From: Flavobacterium sp. N502540
Lineage (GTDB): Bacteria > Bacteroidota > Bacteroidia > Flavobacteriales > Flavobacteriaceae
Length of the DNA: 64,000 nt
Direction of reading: 5' to 3'
NCBI RefSeq assembly: GCF_025947365.1
Contig: NZ_CP110012.1
Coordinates: 3,410,001 to 3,474,000, forward strand
Part shown: positions 34,401 through 44,022 of the stretch, piece by piece
How positions within the stretch are numbered: position 1 is the first letter of the stretch
How the letters are laid out: each line of letters opens with the position of its first letter
Notes under the pieces: generated by a model
The model's input: only the letters and a program-made list of their open reading frames with translations
Told to the model about the DNA's origin: nothing
Databases searched by the model: none
Made by a program: the position numbers and the translations under genes

Positions 34401-35300
34401 TTAGCTGTTCTTGCGTTTGAAATTTACATTCATAATAACAATGGCTAAAATGATTAGAATAATTCCAATCCATTGTGAAAGAATTACTTCTTCATTTAAT
34501 AAAACGTAGGCCATGGTAACTGAAACTGGCAGTTCAAGGGCAGAAACGATACTTCCAAGACCAATTCCTGTTAATGGAAATCCAAGATTCATTAACATCG
34601 GAGGAATGATAGTTCCGAATAAAGCCAATACGATTCCCCATTTTGCAAAAATAGCAAGGTTAAAAGGAGTAACCTGTGTTGCCAAGGCGAATGAAAATAC
34701 GATAATGGCACCTCCAAACAGCATGTATAAACTACGTTGTGCCGACGAGATTTCGGTCGCAACGCGATTGGCTGTAAACATAGTAGTGGTAAAAGAAGCA
34801 GCGGCTAACATTCCCCAGACAAGTCCTCTCCAGTCCAGTTCGATTTCGTTGTGTAGAATATTAGTGGCTAAAACAGTACCGATAAGAACGATAAATACCG
34901 AAAAAACTTTTTGTCTGGAAGGTAATTTCTTTTCTAAGATCATTTCCAGTAAAACTCCTATCCAGACCGTTTGCATTAGTAAAACGATACCAATTGAAAC
35001 AGGGATATATTTTACTGCCAAATAATAAAACAAACTCGTCATTCCTAAGGAAGTACCGGCAAGCATTAAGCTGAATATATTTTTTGGAGTTGCTTTTACA
35101 ACATTGTCTTTATGTTTTAGTTTTTGGAACGTATTGATTAGTAAAATACCAATGATTCCTAATACAAATTGAGAGGTAGTTACTTCGGCAGTAGTATATC
35201 CTTCTGTGTAGGCCATTTTTACGAAAGTGGCTAACATTCCATAAGTTGTAGCTCCTAAGGCTACTAAAAATACTCCTTTTAATACATTGTTTTGTGACAT
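34401..35300 (-). CDS. EamA (DMT) family transporter
   Basis: The 299-residue protein has ten predicted membrane helices in two five-helix halves, as for the EamA drug/metabolite transporter family. The N-terminal half begins G-V-F-L-V-A-L-G-A-T-T-Y-G and the second half contains P-P-M-L-M-N-L-G-F-P-L-T-G-I-G-L-G. Likely an inner-membrane exporter of amino acids or related small molecules; no substrate can be told from the sequence. Confidence 0.85.
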   Translation of the reverse strand: MSQNNVLKGVFLVALGATTYGMLATFVKMAYTEGYTTAEVTTSQFVLGIIGILLINTFQKLKHKDNVVKATPKNIFSLMLAGTSLGMTSLFYYLAVKYIPVSIGIVLLMQTVWIGVLLEMILEKKLPSRQKVFSVFIVLIGTVLATNILHNEIELDWRGLVWGMLAAASFTTTMFTANRVATEISSAQRSLYMLFGGAIIVFSFALATQVTPFNLAIFAKWGIVLALFGTIIPPMLMNLGFPLTGIGLGSIVSALELPVSVTMAYVLLNEEVILSQWIGIILIILAIVIMNVNFKRKNS

Positions 35301-35455
35301 CTTAATCTGTTTATTTTAAAAAATTTAAGCCGGCAAAGGTAAGCTATTTTGTTTAGGATTTAATAGAAAATATTCAGAAACGTTGTGATTGCGTTTATTT
35401 CGTTCTTTTCGTGAGGTTTAAAATTGAAGATTTGGCAGGATTATATAAAATAAAA

Positions 35456-35483
35456 AACCACCACAAAATATATTGTGGTGGTT
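35456..35483 (-). terminator. Terminator of the nrnA-gldI-PPIase operon
   Basis: A perfect 11-bp stem AACCACCACAA / TTGTGGTGGTT with a 6-nt loop and a T run on the minus strand, 28 nt after the final stop. Confidence 0.9.
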
Positions 35484-35511
35484 GATTTTAGGTCCGGTAA
35501 GGTACTTTGAA

Positions 35512-36654
35512 TTACTTTACTGGCTGCTCTTTATAAGTTTCAATTTCAAAGATTAAAGTGGCGTTTGGCGGAATTACACCTCCGGCACCTTTTTCTCCGT
35601 AAGCTAAATTAGAAGGAAGGAAGAATATAGCTTTTTCTCCATCCGTCATCATGTCTAAAGCTTCTATAAAACCTGGAATCATTCCGTCTTTTTTACCTAC
35701 AACAAAAGGGAAAGCTTTGTATCCTTTTTGAGCGTCACGGTTGGCATCGTATTTGCCATAAGCTTTTGCTACAGCTGCAATACTACTGTCAAAAAGATTT
35801 CCATCTTCAAAATATCCTGCATAGTGGAAGTAGATGTTAGAGCCTTCAGCTCCTTTAACGCCTGTTCCTTTTTGTGTAACAACATATTTTAAACCGGAAG
35901 CTGTTGTAGTAGCTTTCGCTTTTGTAGCGGCAAAATAAGCTGCTTTCTCAGTAATCACTTTTTGAGATTCTGCTTTTTTCGCATCTTGTTTTTTCGCATC
36001 TTCAGCAAGTACTTTTACAGCATCAAATTTTTTAGCTGCAGCACCTTTACGTGTAATGGTAATTTTTGTCATGATATCGTCCTGAACAATTTTATTTACA
36101 TTGTCCATTCCTGAAACCACATGACCAAAAATAGTATGTTTACCATTTAACCATGGTGTATCTTTGTGTGTGATAAAAAACTGACTTCCGTTTGTAGCCA
36201 GACCAGAGTTAGCCATCGCCAGAACTCCGCCTTTTTCAAATTTTAAATCTTCTACAAATTCATCTTTAAATGCATATCCGGGACCTCCTGTACCATTTCC
36301 GTCAGGATCTCCACCCTGAATCATGAAATCATTGATTACTCGGTGAAATTTCAATCCGTCGTAAAAGGGTTTACCTTTAAGTTTTTCCACTTTAACGTTT
36401 GGGTTCGTTCCTTCTGCCAACGAGATAAAGTTAGCCACAGTTACCGGTGTTTTTACATATTCTAAAGAAACCACAATATCTCCTTTTGTGGTGGCTATTG
36501 TAGCAAAAATACCTTCGCCAGGATTGGCTTTAGGGGCAATTTTTGCTGCTGTCGCTGCTGTTTTTGGCTTTGGTTTAGCAACTGGTTTTTTGGTAGCCTG
36601 AGCCTGAATATTTACAACTGCCAGGCAAAATAAAAATAGAAATTTAAACTTCAT
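35512..36654 (-). CDS. Cyclophilin-FKBP fusion peptidyl-prolyl isomerase (second of two)
   Basis: The 380-residue exported protein has signal peptide N-I-Q-A-Q, then a Lys/Ala/Pro-rich linker. Residues 49-205 are a cyclophilin (F-H-R-V-I-N-D-F-M-I-Q-G-G-D-P, N-G-S-Q-F-F-I-T-H, G-K-H-T-I-F-G-H-V). Residues 255-375 are an FKBP domain (Y-F-H-Y-A-G-Y, G-M-I-P-G-F-I-E-A, A-Y-G-E-K-G). Both are proline isomerases acting in the periplasm. It follows a lipoprotein paralog, suggesting duplication and a role in folding of envelope or secreted proteins. Confidence 0.9.
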   Translation of the reverse strand: MKFKFLFLFCLAVVNIQAQATKKPVAKPKPKTAATAAKIAPKANPGEGIFATIATTKGDIVVSLEYVKTPVTVANFISLAEGTNPNVKVEKLKGKPFYDGLKFHRVINDFMIQGGDPDGNGTGGPGYAFKDEFVEDLKFEKGGVLAMANSGLATNGSQFFITHKDTPWLNGKHTIFGHVVSGMDNVNKIVQDDIMTKITITRKGAAAKKFDAVKVLAEDAKKQDAKKAESQKVITEKAAYFAATKAKATTTASGLKYVVTQKGTGVKGAEGSNIYFHYAGYFEDGNLFDSSIAAVAKAYGKYDANRDAQKGYKAFPFVVGKKDGMIPGFIEALDMMTDGEKAIFFLPSNLAYGEKGAGGVIPPNATLIFEIETYKEQPVK

Positions 36655-36698
36655 GTTGTTCCGAATTTAAGTCTATGATGGTTTTTCTTTAAAAAAAA

Positions 36699-37775
36699 TT
36701 ATTGTGGTTTTTCTAATAATTGAATTTCGAAAATAATATTAGCATTTGGAGGAATTACTCCGCCAGCACCGGTAGCTCCGTAAGCCAGATGTGCAGGAAT
36801 AAAAAGTACTGCTTTGTCTCCAAATGAAAGTTGTTCAATTCCTTCAATAAAACCGGGAATCATTCCGTCTTTACGACCTGCCTGGAAAGGAATTGGCTGG
36901 TATCCGTGTGCTTCGGCTCTTGCAGCATCAAATTTTCCAAAAGCTTTATTGACTTCTTCTACACTTGAATCAAATAAAGTACCGTCTTCTAAAAAGCCTG
37001 AGTAATTGATGTACAATTGAGCTCCTGTAGCCGGTTTTTTACCTGTTCCTTTTTCAGTGATTACAAATTCTAAACCTGAATTGGTTTTGGTTGCTTTAGG
37101 TTTGATGGAGGCTAAATACGCTACTTTTTCTTTTTGTACGCCTGCATATTTCCCTTTTTCTTTAGCAACTTCAGAGAAATAATCATGAAATACTTTTATA
37201 GCATCAAACTTTTTGGCAGCTTCACCGTTTCTGATAATTTTTACCGAAACAATTTTATCGTCTTGTTTGATCTGATTTACAACTTCCTGTCCTTTTTCAA
37301 CCACATGACCAAAAATAGTATGCTTTCCGTCTAACCATGGAGTCTCAACATGTGTGATGAAGAACTGACTGCTGTTTGTAGCCGGACCATTGTTTGCCAT
37401 TGCTAAAACACCGGCTTTGTCAAATTTTAAATCGGTGATCTCATCTTTAAATCGGTATCCTGCATCACCTGAACCAGTTCCTTCAGGATCTCCGGTCTGA
37501 ATCATGAAATTTTCAATGACTCTATGGAATTTCAATCCGTCGTAAAAAGGTTTTCCTTTTAAGTAATCTTTAGTAACAAACTCACTTTTACCTTCGGCTA
37601 AAGTTACAAAATTAGCTACTGTAACAGGTGCTTTTTTATAATCCAATTCAACAATAATGTGTCCTTTATTGGTTTCAATATCCGCATATAAACCATCAGG
37701 CAGGTTGCTGTGTTCGTCTTTACAAGAAAATAATGAACTAACGGCAAGTAATACTAGTAGAATACTTTTTTTCAT
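36699..37775 (-). CDS. Cyclophilin-FKBP fusion lipoprotein isomerase (first of two)
   Basis: The 358-residue lipoprotein has lipobox L-F-S-C-K-D. The domain order is the same as in the neighbour: a cyclophilin (F-H-R-V-I-E-N-F-M-I-Q-T-G-D-P, N-S-S-Q-F-F-I-T-H) then an FKBP domain (Y-I-N-Y-S-G, G-M-I-P-G-F-I-E-G). It lies 16 nt beyond gldI, so the two are almost certainly co-transcribed. Three isomerase proteins in a row suggest a dedicated role in outer-membrane or T9SS cargo folding. Confidence 0.9.
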   Translation of the reverse strand: MKKSILLVLLAVSSLFSCKDEHSNLPDGLYADIETNKGHIIVELDYKKAPVTVANFVTLAEGKSEFVTKDYLKGKPFYDGLKFHRVIENFMIQTGDPEGTGSGDAGYRFKDEITDLKFDKAGVLAMANNGPATNSSQFFITHVETPWLDGKHTIFGHVVEKGQEVVNQIKQDDKIVSVKIIRNGEAAKKFDAIKVFHDYFSEVAKEKGKYAGVQKEKVAYLASIKPKATKTNSGLEFVITEKGTGKKPATGAQLYINYSGFLEDGTLFDSSVEEVNKAFGKFDAARAEAHGYQPIPFQAGRKDGMIPGFIEGIEQLSFGDKAVLFIPAHLAYGATGAGGVIPPNANIIFEIQLLEKPQ

Positions 37776-37791
37776 TTTTAAAATGTTGTTT

Positions 37792-38433
37792 TTATGGGTT
37801 TAAGGTATCTTTTTTAGTTTGAGCTACAGTTTTAGGAGCTGTTGTTTTAGGGGCTTGTGCAGCTGTAGTGGTTGGATTAGCAGCTGGATCCGGTACAAAG
37901 TTACGAAGTGTAACAGTGCACATTAAGGATTGATTTGGCCCTATTTTTTTATTGTCTCCGTGATATCCGTAGGCAATATGCGAAGGGAATAAGAAAGTCA
38001 CGGTTTCGTTTTTATGCATCATTTTTATACCGTCGCGTAATCCCATCATAATGTCTTGCTTGTCTACATAATAGGTTTGTGGACCAAGATCGGCTTCAGA
38101 ATAGATTATTTTGCCATTGATATCTTTTACTTCCAGATTAAAATAAGCGATATCCCCTTTTTTAGGAGTCTGGAGATCAGTTTCATTTCGTTCGTCATAA
38201 TACAGCCAGTATCCTTTTCGGGTGGCATAGTATTTTGTTTTCGGATTGCTTTTGATTATTTTTTTAATAACATCCTCTTCATTGGCTACTAATTTTTTAT
38301 TTCGATCGGCTGATTTTTTCATAAAAGTACCGGAAGCCTGAGAAATAGGTCTTCTGGCATCTTCATGTTGTTTACAGCTAACCAATAAAACAGCAAAAAG
38401 TAGGGCGCAACTGCTTTGTTTTAAGTAGTTCAT
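37792..38433 (-). CDS. gldI: Gliding motility-associated FKBP-type isomerase lipoprotein GldI
   Basis: The 213-residue lipoprotein has lipobox L-V-S-C-K. The single FKBP domain (I-A-Y-F-N-L-E-V, P-S-H-I-A-Y-G-Y-H-G) follows a charged segment of about 60 residues. This is the size and layout of GldI, required for gliding and T9SS assembly in Flavobacterium johnsoniae. Its C-terminal tail is Thr/Ala/Pro-rich. It lies between nrnA (7-nt gap) and the two fused isomerase genes. Confidence 0.88.
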   Translation of the reverse strand: MNYLKQSSCALLFAVLLVSCKQHEDARRPISQASGTFMKKSADRNKKLVANEEDVIKKIIKSNPKTKYYATRKGYWLYYDERNETDLQTPKKGDIAYFNLEVKDINGKIIYSEADLGPQTYYVDKQDIMMGLRDGIKMMHKNETVTFLFPSHIAYGYHGDNKKIGPNQSLMCTVTLRNFVPDPAANPTTTAAQAPKTTAPKTVAQTKKDTLNP

Positions 38434-38440
38434 ATTTGGG

Positions 38441-39445
38441 TTATATTTTTAGTTTGTTTACTAAATCTTCAAATTTTTTCAAAGTTTCTTCCATTGAAGT
38501 CTCTGATTTTCCACCTGCTGCATTACTGTGTCCGCCACCATTAAAATGATCTCTGGCAAACTGGTTTACGTCAAAACCTCCTTGCGAACGGAAAGAGATT
38601 TTAATGATTTTCTCGTCTTTATTTTCGATAAAAATAGCGGTAAAAACAATACCTTTTATACTTAATCCGTAATTAACAACACCTTCGGTGTCGCCTTTTA
38701 TATAATTAAATGCGTCCAGTTCGTCCTGAGTAAGCGAAGTATATGAGGTTTTGTGTTCTTCCAAAACTTTCATGTTTTGTAACGCACGTCCTAACAATTG
38801 CAAACGGCTGTAAGAACTGTTGTCAAATAACAAAACGGGTATCTGAGTATTTTCGACGCCTAAATCGATTAATTCAGCAATGATACGATGAGTATTTCCT
38901 GTTGTTCCCGGAAAACGGAACGAACCGGAATCCGTTAATATTCCGGTGTAGATACAAGTGGCGATGGTTTTGTCTAAATCTTCTTTTTTGCCTAGGAAAG
39001 AAATGAAATTATAGACCATTTCACAGGTAGATCCAAAGGAAGTGTCAGAGTAAGTATAAAGCGCATAATTATCCGGTTTCTGATGATGGTCGATCATAAC
39101 AAACGGAGCGGTTAGCTTCACAAGAGTATGTTCCATTTCACCGGTACGATGAAAAGCATTAAAATCCAGTGTAAAAATAAGCTCGGCTTCTTCTAATATT
39201 TTGGTACAGTTTTCAGTATCTTTTTCAAATATTTTAACCGTTTCAGAACCCGGAAGCCAGGCTAAAAAATTAGGAAAATCATTAGGAGCAATCACCGTTG
39301 GCTGATGATTGTTTTTTAATAAAAAATGGTATAAACCTAAGGTTGAACCCATAGCATCACCGTCAGGTCCTCTGTGCGGAATGATGGCGATTTTCTTTGG
39401 GGTTGCGAGTAACAATTGTATCGCTTGAATATCTTGTATTTTCAT
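38441..39445 (-). CDS. nrnA: DHH/DHHA1 phosphoesterase, NrnA-type (nanoRNase / PAP phosphatase)
   Basis: The 334-residue cytosolic enzyme has catalytic motifs I-P-H-R-G-P-D-G-D-A-M-G-S near residue 22, L-D-F-N-A-F-H-R, and V-M-I-D-H-H-Q-K near 117. The DHHA1 part ends with G-G-G-H-S-N-A-A-G-G near 310. It degrades short RNA oligomers and adenosine 3',5'-bisphosphate. Being first in the operon with gldI is the arrangement I recall from other Flavobacterium genomes. Confidence 0.88.
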   Translation of the reverse strand: MKIQDIQAIQLLLATPKKIAIIPHRGPDGDAMGSTLGLYHFLLKNNHQPTVIAPNDFPNFLAWLPGSETVKIFEKDTENCTKILEEAELIFTLDFNAFHRTGEMEHTLVKLTAPFVMIDHHQKPDNYALYTYSDTSFGSTCEMVYNFISFLGKKEDLDKTIATCIYTGILTDSGSFRFPGTTGNTHRIIAELIDLGVENTQIPVLLFDNSSYSRLQLLGRALQNMKVLEEHKTSYTSLTQDELDAFNYIKGDTEGVVNYGLSIKGIVFTAIFIENKDEKIIKISFRSQGGFDVNQFARDHFNGGGHSNAAGGKSETSMEETLKKFEDLVNKLKI

Positions 39446-39505
39446 AGTGTGCGAATTTACATTTTTTTAATGTAATGTGAAATGATTTTGTTTGGTATTC
39501 AATTT

Positions 39506-39717
39506 TCAGTCGCAGTGTTCAGTGTTCAGTCTCAGTATTGGGTCTTGGTTGTAGTTTTCAGTGCGAGTCTCAGTTTATAGATTGTCATACAAAGACGCAA
39601 TCACAGTTTTCGATATGCAAAAATCTATCGATTCTCTATAGAAAATAACTATTTTGAAAAGCGAACACCGTAACTGAAAACTGAGACTGAAAACTGTCAC
39701 TGAGTACCGAAAACTAA
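39506..39717. repeat. Imperfect inverted repeat of CAGT-rich sequence
   Basis: The left arm has repeated TTCAGTGTTCAGTCTCAGT words (from about 39506) and the right arm their complements (AACTGAAAACTGAGACTG, to about 39717). It occupies the 270-bp space between nrnA and the ClC gene. It is non-coding by appearance; it may form a long imperfect hairpin. Confidence 0.6.
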
Positions 39718-39718
39718 A

Positions 39719-40954
39719 TCAAAGCCACTTCTGATACAACTTATATTTAGCTCCTTTTACAATTTGTGATTTGTAAATTCCAACGGAACCGGATGAGAAA
39801 TAAGCTATAATGCAGGCAATAGTGATGAATAATCCGAGTTGAACTCCAAAAAGTTCCATTCCCATGATAGTACAGGCAATAGGAGTGTGAGTAGCTCCTG
39901 AAAACACTGCTACAAATCCCAAACCCGCTAAAAAAGCAATGGGTAATGGAATCACCAGAGACAAAGCACTCCCTAAAGTAGCCCCTACAAAGAACAATGG
40001 AGTTACTTCGCCACCTTTAAATCCTGCACCGAGAGTAAATCCGGTGAATAGAATTTTAAGTAGAAAATCGTACCAGGGATTAGCATTTGTAAAGGAATCG
40101 ACAATTACCGGAACTCCCAGGCCAGAGAATTTTGTAAGTCCGAAACCTGCAAGGACAATAGACAAAACAATTCCCCCGATAAAAGGACGGAGTGGAGGAT
40201 ATTTGATGTTTTTGGAGAAAAGGGAACCCCAGAAATGGGTGCTTCTCGAGAAAAGCAGAGCCGCAAAACCAGACAAGAGACCGATTAAAATGACATAACA
40301 TAAAGTGGTTAGACTAATTTCAGGAACAACCGGAATGTTGTAATGGGTATGTTTTACCTGCCAGAATTCGACAGTGAAATAAGCAGCATAAGCGACTAAA
40401 AAGGAGAGAAGAATACTTTTGAAATTAATTTTACTGAAATACAGAACCTCCACGGCAAAAATCGCTCCTGCAAGCGGAGTTCCAAAAACAGAAGCAAAAC
40501 CGGCACTGATTCCGAGGATAATCAGCATTTTGCGTTCGGTATTATCTAAATTGAAAAGTTTTGTAAACTGATCGGCGATCGCACCGCCCATTTGTACTGC
40601 TGTGCCTTCACGTCCTGCCGAACCTCCAAATAAATGGGTAAGCAAAGTCCCTAGAAGCACAAGAGGAGCCATTTTAAACGGAATGACTTTTTTGGGATTT
40701 TCGTATTCTTCGAGTAATAAATTATTGCCTTTTACAACAGATTCTCCCCAGTAATAATAACTAAATCCTACTAATAACCCACCAAAAGGTAACAACCAGA
40801 TTAGCCAGTTGTGCTGAATTCTAAATTGCGTAACCCATTCTAAAGTAACTAAGAAAAGTGCAGAGGCAGATCCGGACAAAATACCGATCAAAATGCAGAT
40901 CAAAATCCATTTGAAAGTGGTCAGTAGTAGTTCTTGTAGTCTTTGAGAAGTCAT
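39719..40954 (-). CDS. ClC family chloride channel/antiporter
   Basis: The start was set at 40954 (MTSQRLQELL). The 411-residue membrane protein has about ten hydrophobic helices and the signature G-G-S-A-G-R-E-G-T-A-V-Q near residue 115, where the Glu is the gating residue. Further motifs are G-T-P-L-A-G-A-I-F-A-V-E and G-G-E-V-T-P-L-F-F-V-G-A near 322. The usual GSGIP of classical ClC proteins was not found, so this belongs to a divergent subgroup. It may exchange chloride or fluoride for protons. Confidence 0.85.
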   Translation of the reverse strand: MTSQRLQELLLTTFKWILICILIGILSGSASALFLVTLEWVTQFRIQHNWLIWLLPFGGLLVGFSYYYWGESVVKGNNLLLEEYENPKKVIPFKMAPLVLLGTLLTHLFGGSAGREGTAVQMGGAIADQFTKLFNLDNTERKMLIILGISAGFASVFGTPLAGAIFAVEVLYFSKINFKSILLSFLVAYAAYFTVEFWQVKHTHYNIPVVPEISLTTLCYVILIGLLSGFAALLFSRSTHFWGSLFSKNIKYPPLRPFIGGIVLSIVLAGFGLTKFSGLGVPVIVDSFTNANPWYDFLLKILFTGFTLGAGFKGGEVTPLFFVGATLGSALSLVIPLPIAFLAGLGFVAVFSGATHTPIACTIMGMELFGVQLGLFITIACIIAYFSSGSVGIYKSQIVKGAKYKLYQKWL

Positions 40955-41067
40955 TAGGTATTGTAAGAAAAATTTTCGCACGAATTTCACGAATTTTATC
41001 GAATTAAAACATTTTTTAACGTTATAAATTGTTAAAATAGAAAAGTCGTGAAATTCGGGTCAAAAAA

Positions 41068-41451
41068 TTATTGAACAACAGCTGTAAATTCAATTTCAAC
41101 TAAATATTCCGGAGCAACCAGTTTACTGATTTCATAGAAACCGGTTGTTGGTTTTACATCTTTAAAAAAGGAGGAATGCGCTCTTGCTACTTCTTCAAAA
41201 GTCGAAATATCAGTAGTGAAAATTCGAGTTCTGATCACATCTTTCATTCCTACATTTAAATCTTCTAAAACTTTTTCAACACGTTCCAAAATGTTGTAGG
41301 TTTGAGCATAAGCATCATTAGCTTTTACTTTTTCACCATCAACAATAGCTACAGTTCCTGAAACTTCGATGATGTTGCCAATTCTTACGGCACGGCAATA
41401 TCCCATTTTGTCTTCCCAAGGTGATCCTGTTAAGATGTTTTCTCTTTTCAT
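41068..41451 (-). CDS. RidA family protein (Rid/YjgF)
   Basis: The 127-residue cytosolic protein is of the Rid fold, with N-I-I-E-V-S-G-T-V-A near residue 27, a D-V-I-R-T-R-I-F-T-T-D core around residue 80 (Arg matches the active-site region) and V-E-I-E-F-T-A-V at the end. RidA deaminates reactive enamine/imine intermediates from pyridoxal enzymes. It stands alone on its strand. Confidence 0.85.
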   Translation of the reverse strand: MKRENILTGSPWEDKMGYCRAVRIGNIIEVSGTVAIVDGEKVKANDAYAQTYNILERVEKVLEDLNVGMKDVIRTRIFTTDISTFEEVARAHSSFFKDVKPTTGFYEISKLVAPEYLVEIEFTAVVQ

Positions 41452-41598
41452 TTCTTTTGGTTTATTGAATTTACTTCTTTGTTTTTAAGGCAAATTCGGG
41501 TTTGTTAATAGAGCTGCAATTTATAAAATATGCCAATGAAAAAGAGTACGATTGAATTGAAATCATTTCGGAATTCCTTCTTTTTTGTGATATTTTAA

Positions 41599-41631
41599 AG
41601 CATCAAATTGTTCTTTAGTCGATTTGATGCT
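41599..41631 (-). terminator. Terminator overlapping the end of cbpM
   Basis: The arms AGCATCAAAT (41599-41608) and ATTTGATGCT (41622-41631) overlap the last codons of the gene. On the minus strand an A/T-rich tail follows. Two gene ends sharing one hairpin is a compact arrangement. Confidence 0.6.
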
Positions 41632-41920
41632 GTTCGTAAAGACGAAGTTTATTTTGGGTAGCAGTAAGGTTTTGCTGAAGCCCTTCTATTTTGCTTAATA
41701 GATTTGCAATGACATCCAGACCTTCAAGATTAATTTTTAAATCATAATGAAGGCGTATCATTTTCTCAACAGTTGGCAATTGTTCCGGTTGGAAATATTC
41801 GTCTTTTTCAAGTATTATAATTTTTACCAAACCGTAATTGTGCAGCTCCGTTATGAAGGTGTTCTCAATTTCGTGATAGAGGCAAAATTGTTTGATATGG
41901 ATTAAGTTTTTACTGCTCAT
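41615..41920 (-). CDS. cbpM: Chaperone modulator CbpM
   Basis: A 101-residue protein of helical character, starting [12 protein letters not shown], with a MerR-like first half ([11 protein letters not shown]) and a coiled C-terminal helix. CbpM inhibits the J domain of CbpA. Its start codon lies within the last 11 nt of cbpA, indicating translational coupling, the normal arrangement for this pair. Confidence 0.85.
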   Translation of the reverse strand: MSSKNLIHIKQFCLYHEIENTFITELHNYGLVKIIILEKDEYFQPEQLPTVEKMIRLHYDLKINLEGLDVIANLLSKIEGLQQNLTATQNKLRLYEQHQID

Positions 41921-42833
41921 GATTTCTTAGTTTAGCTAGTTCTTCAAATAATTCTTTTTCTTTTTCAGACAGTTGTGTTGGAGTTTTTATAGTGTAAGTA
42001 ATGTATAAATCACCAAACTGATTCTCTTTTTTGTATACCGGAAAACCTTTGCCTTTTAATTTTACTTTAGTTCCGGGCTGAGTTTCGGCCGGGACTTTTA
42101 TTTTTACTTTTCCGTCAAAAGTCTTAACAAAAATTTCTCCACCTAAAATAGCGGTGTATAAATCGAGTTCAACATCGGCATATAAATTATTGCCTTCCCG
42201 CTTAAAATCGGAATCATTCTCAATTAAAAAAGTGATGTATAAATCGCCATTTGGACCACCATTTGCACCGGGTGCACCATGATTTGGAATTTTAATAATC
42301 TGTCCGTTTTCCACTCCGGCCGGAATGGTGATTCGGATATTTTTGCCATTAACACTTAGATTCTGCTTGTGAGTCGTGTAAGCGGATGCTAAATCTAACT
42401 GTAATTCGGCATTAAAATCCTGACCTCTGTATTTTGCCTGACCTCTGGAACTTCTCCCTGAAGAACCGTACATAGAATTGAAGAAATCAGAGAAATCACT
42501 TTCGGAAAAGTTTCCGCCACCAAAATCAGTGTAGCTTTGATTGCCTTGCTGTTGTCTGGAATATTGCTGTTGATTAGGATCGTAACCTGCTTTTTCAAAC
42601 TCGTCGGCATGTTTCCAGTCTTTTCCGTACTTGTCGTATTTTTTACGATTTTCGGGATTACTTAAAACTTCGTTAGCCTCATTTATTTCTTTGAATTTTT
42701 TCTCCGCTTCCTTGTCATTGGGGTTTAAATCAGGATGGTATTTTCGCGCCAGTTTTCGATAAGCCTTTTTGATTTCAGCTTCAGTTGCAGATTTTGTGAT
42801 TTCTAATACTTTGTAATAATCAATATAATCCAT
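41910..42833 (-). CDS. cbpA: Curved-DNA-binding co-chaperone CbpA (DnaJ-like)
   Basis: The start was set at 42833 ([12 protein letters not shown]). The 307-residue protein has a J domain at residues 5-70 with H-P-D near residue 35 (A-R-K-Y-H-P-D-L-N), a Gln/Gly-rich linker, then two DnaJ C-terminal beta domains ([21 protein letters not shown]). No zinc-finger is present, typical of CbpA rather than DnaJ. It is co-transcribed with cbpM. Confidence 0.9.
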   Translation of the reverse strand: MDYIDYYKVLEITKSATEAEIKKAYRKLARKYHPDLNPNDKEAEKKFKEINEANEVLSNPENRKKYDKYGKDWKHADEFEKAGYDPNQQQYSRQQQGNQSYTDFGGGNFSESDFSDFFNSMYGSSGRSSRGQAKYRGQDFNAELQLDLASAYTTHKQNLSVNGKNIRITIPAGVENGQIIKIPNHGAPGANGGPNGDLYITFLIENDSDFKREGNNLYADVELDLYTAILGGEIFVKTFDGKVKIKVPAETQPGTKVKLKGKGFPVYKKENQFGDLYITYTIKTPTQLSEKEKELFEELAKLRNHEQ

Positions 42834-43242
42834 GGATTGAAAATTTAATAAATTAGCTATTTCGACAGATGTTTTAAACAACCGGAACAGAGGTGTGTTT
42901 TTTGATTTATTATTCTAAATTGAAAAATAATCGAAGTTCCGAGGTGTCCGATTTACGATATGAGTTTAATTTTTAGTATTTCTCTTTGAAAGAATGAAGT
43001 TAGGAATAAGTTGTTAATTATCAAAATGATGCTTTTTTTAAATTGAAAAAATAACATTTTCATAGTTTCAGAAGTCTTCCGATTGATTTGGTATTTGGTA
43101 TTTGGAGTTTCAGTATTTGGAGTTTTAGACTTGAAATTAATTTGGTCCTATTTGCAGTTTTTGGCAGGTTTTTTGATTCCAAAAAAAGGCATAATATAGT
43201 GTTATAAAAGTCTTAAAGTTGTAGTGCTTAACTATATTATAT

Positions 43243-43250
43243 TATTTTTG
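43243..43250 (+). promoter_or_regulatory. Predicted -7 box before the secreted protein gene at 43309
   Basis: TATTTTTG fits TAnnTTTG; a weak TTG lies about 21 nt upstream. The rest of the 475-bp gap after cbpA has a short T/G-rich direct repeat (TTTGGTA and TTTGGAG words at 43085-43130) and no gene. Confidence 0.4.
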
Positions 43251-43308
43251 TGATTCCAGATCCCGATTTTAAAGCAAATATAAAAGCCGATTCGATAATA
43301 CTTTTTCA

Positions 43309-44022
43309 ATGAAACACATTTTATTTTTCATATTATTTTTTACTGCTGTTACTGTATCGGCGCAAAAGGAATTTGGAACTAAATTCAAGCCTATTGCGGC
43401 ACCTAAATTTGGGGCAAAACCCAAAAAGACTCCAATTCCGGAAATAAAAGATCCTCAGGGTGAAAATCTGGATATGCCGGGGATTAAAACTCCTAATGTT
43501 TTTGACAATACCAGTATTACTCCAAAATCTCAATTTCAGATCGGGGCAGAGAAAAGTAAGTTTACCATGTCTACCGAAACTGATTTTGCCAATCCGGGAG
43601 ATCGTTACGTGCCTAAAATGGAGAAAGATTTAGACAAAGCTTTAAGAGATGCCGGTTTGAAAGAAGGACGTGGAACGCTGGTAAAAAGAAATATCTCTCT
43701 GGGGGATTTTAGAACAAAATCACAATATTTCATCATAAAATTAAGAGACTTTGGAGCCATCGATGGCGATTTGGTCAAAGTCTCATCAAATGATGCCGTA
43801 ATTGCCAGCCAGATACTATTGGGGTCCAATTTTAAAGAAGTAAAAATAAACCTCGCAGCAGGGTTTAATAAATTAGATTTTGAAGCTTTAAATATTGGTA
43901 CATTGGGCGGAAACACAGCAGAAATCCAAGTCTACGATGATAAAGGACAATTGGTAACCAATGATTACTGGGATAACCTTGCCGCTGGATTTAAGGCTTC
44001 GATTGTTGTGACAAAAGAATAG
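43309..44022 (+). CDS. Secreted protein of unknown function, Pro/Lys-rich N-terminus
   Basis: The 237-residue protein has signal peptide T-V-S-A-Q, followed by about 60 residues rich in Lys and Pro (P-K-F-G-A-K-P-K-K-T-P-I-P). The second half has alternating strands (F-I-I-K-L-R-D-F-G-A-I-D-G-D-L-V, N-L-A-A-G-F-N-K-L-D-F-E-A, Y-D-D-K-G-Q-L-V-T) similar to beta-sandwich surface domains. The family is not recognised by name. The 91-bp repeats start right at its stop codon and share sequence with its 3' end. Confidence 0.7.
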   Translation: MKHILFFILFFTAVTVSAQKEFGTKFKPIAAPKFGAKPKKTPIPEIKDPQGENLDMPGIKTPNVFDNTSITPKSQFQIGAEKSKFTMSTETDFANPGDRYVPKMEKDLDKALRDAGLKEGRGTLVKRNISLGDFRTKSQYFIIKLRDFGAIDGDLVKVSSNDAVIASQILLGSNFKEVKINLAAGFNKLDFEALNIGTLGGNTAEIQVYDDKGQLVTNDYWDNLAAGFKASIVVTKE

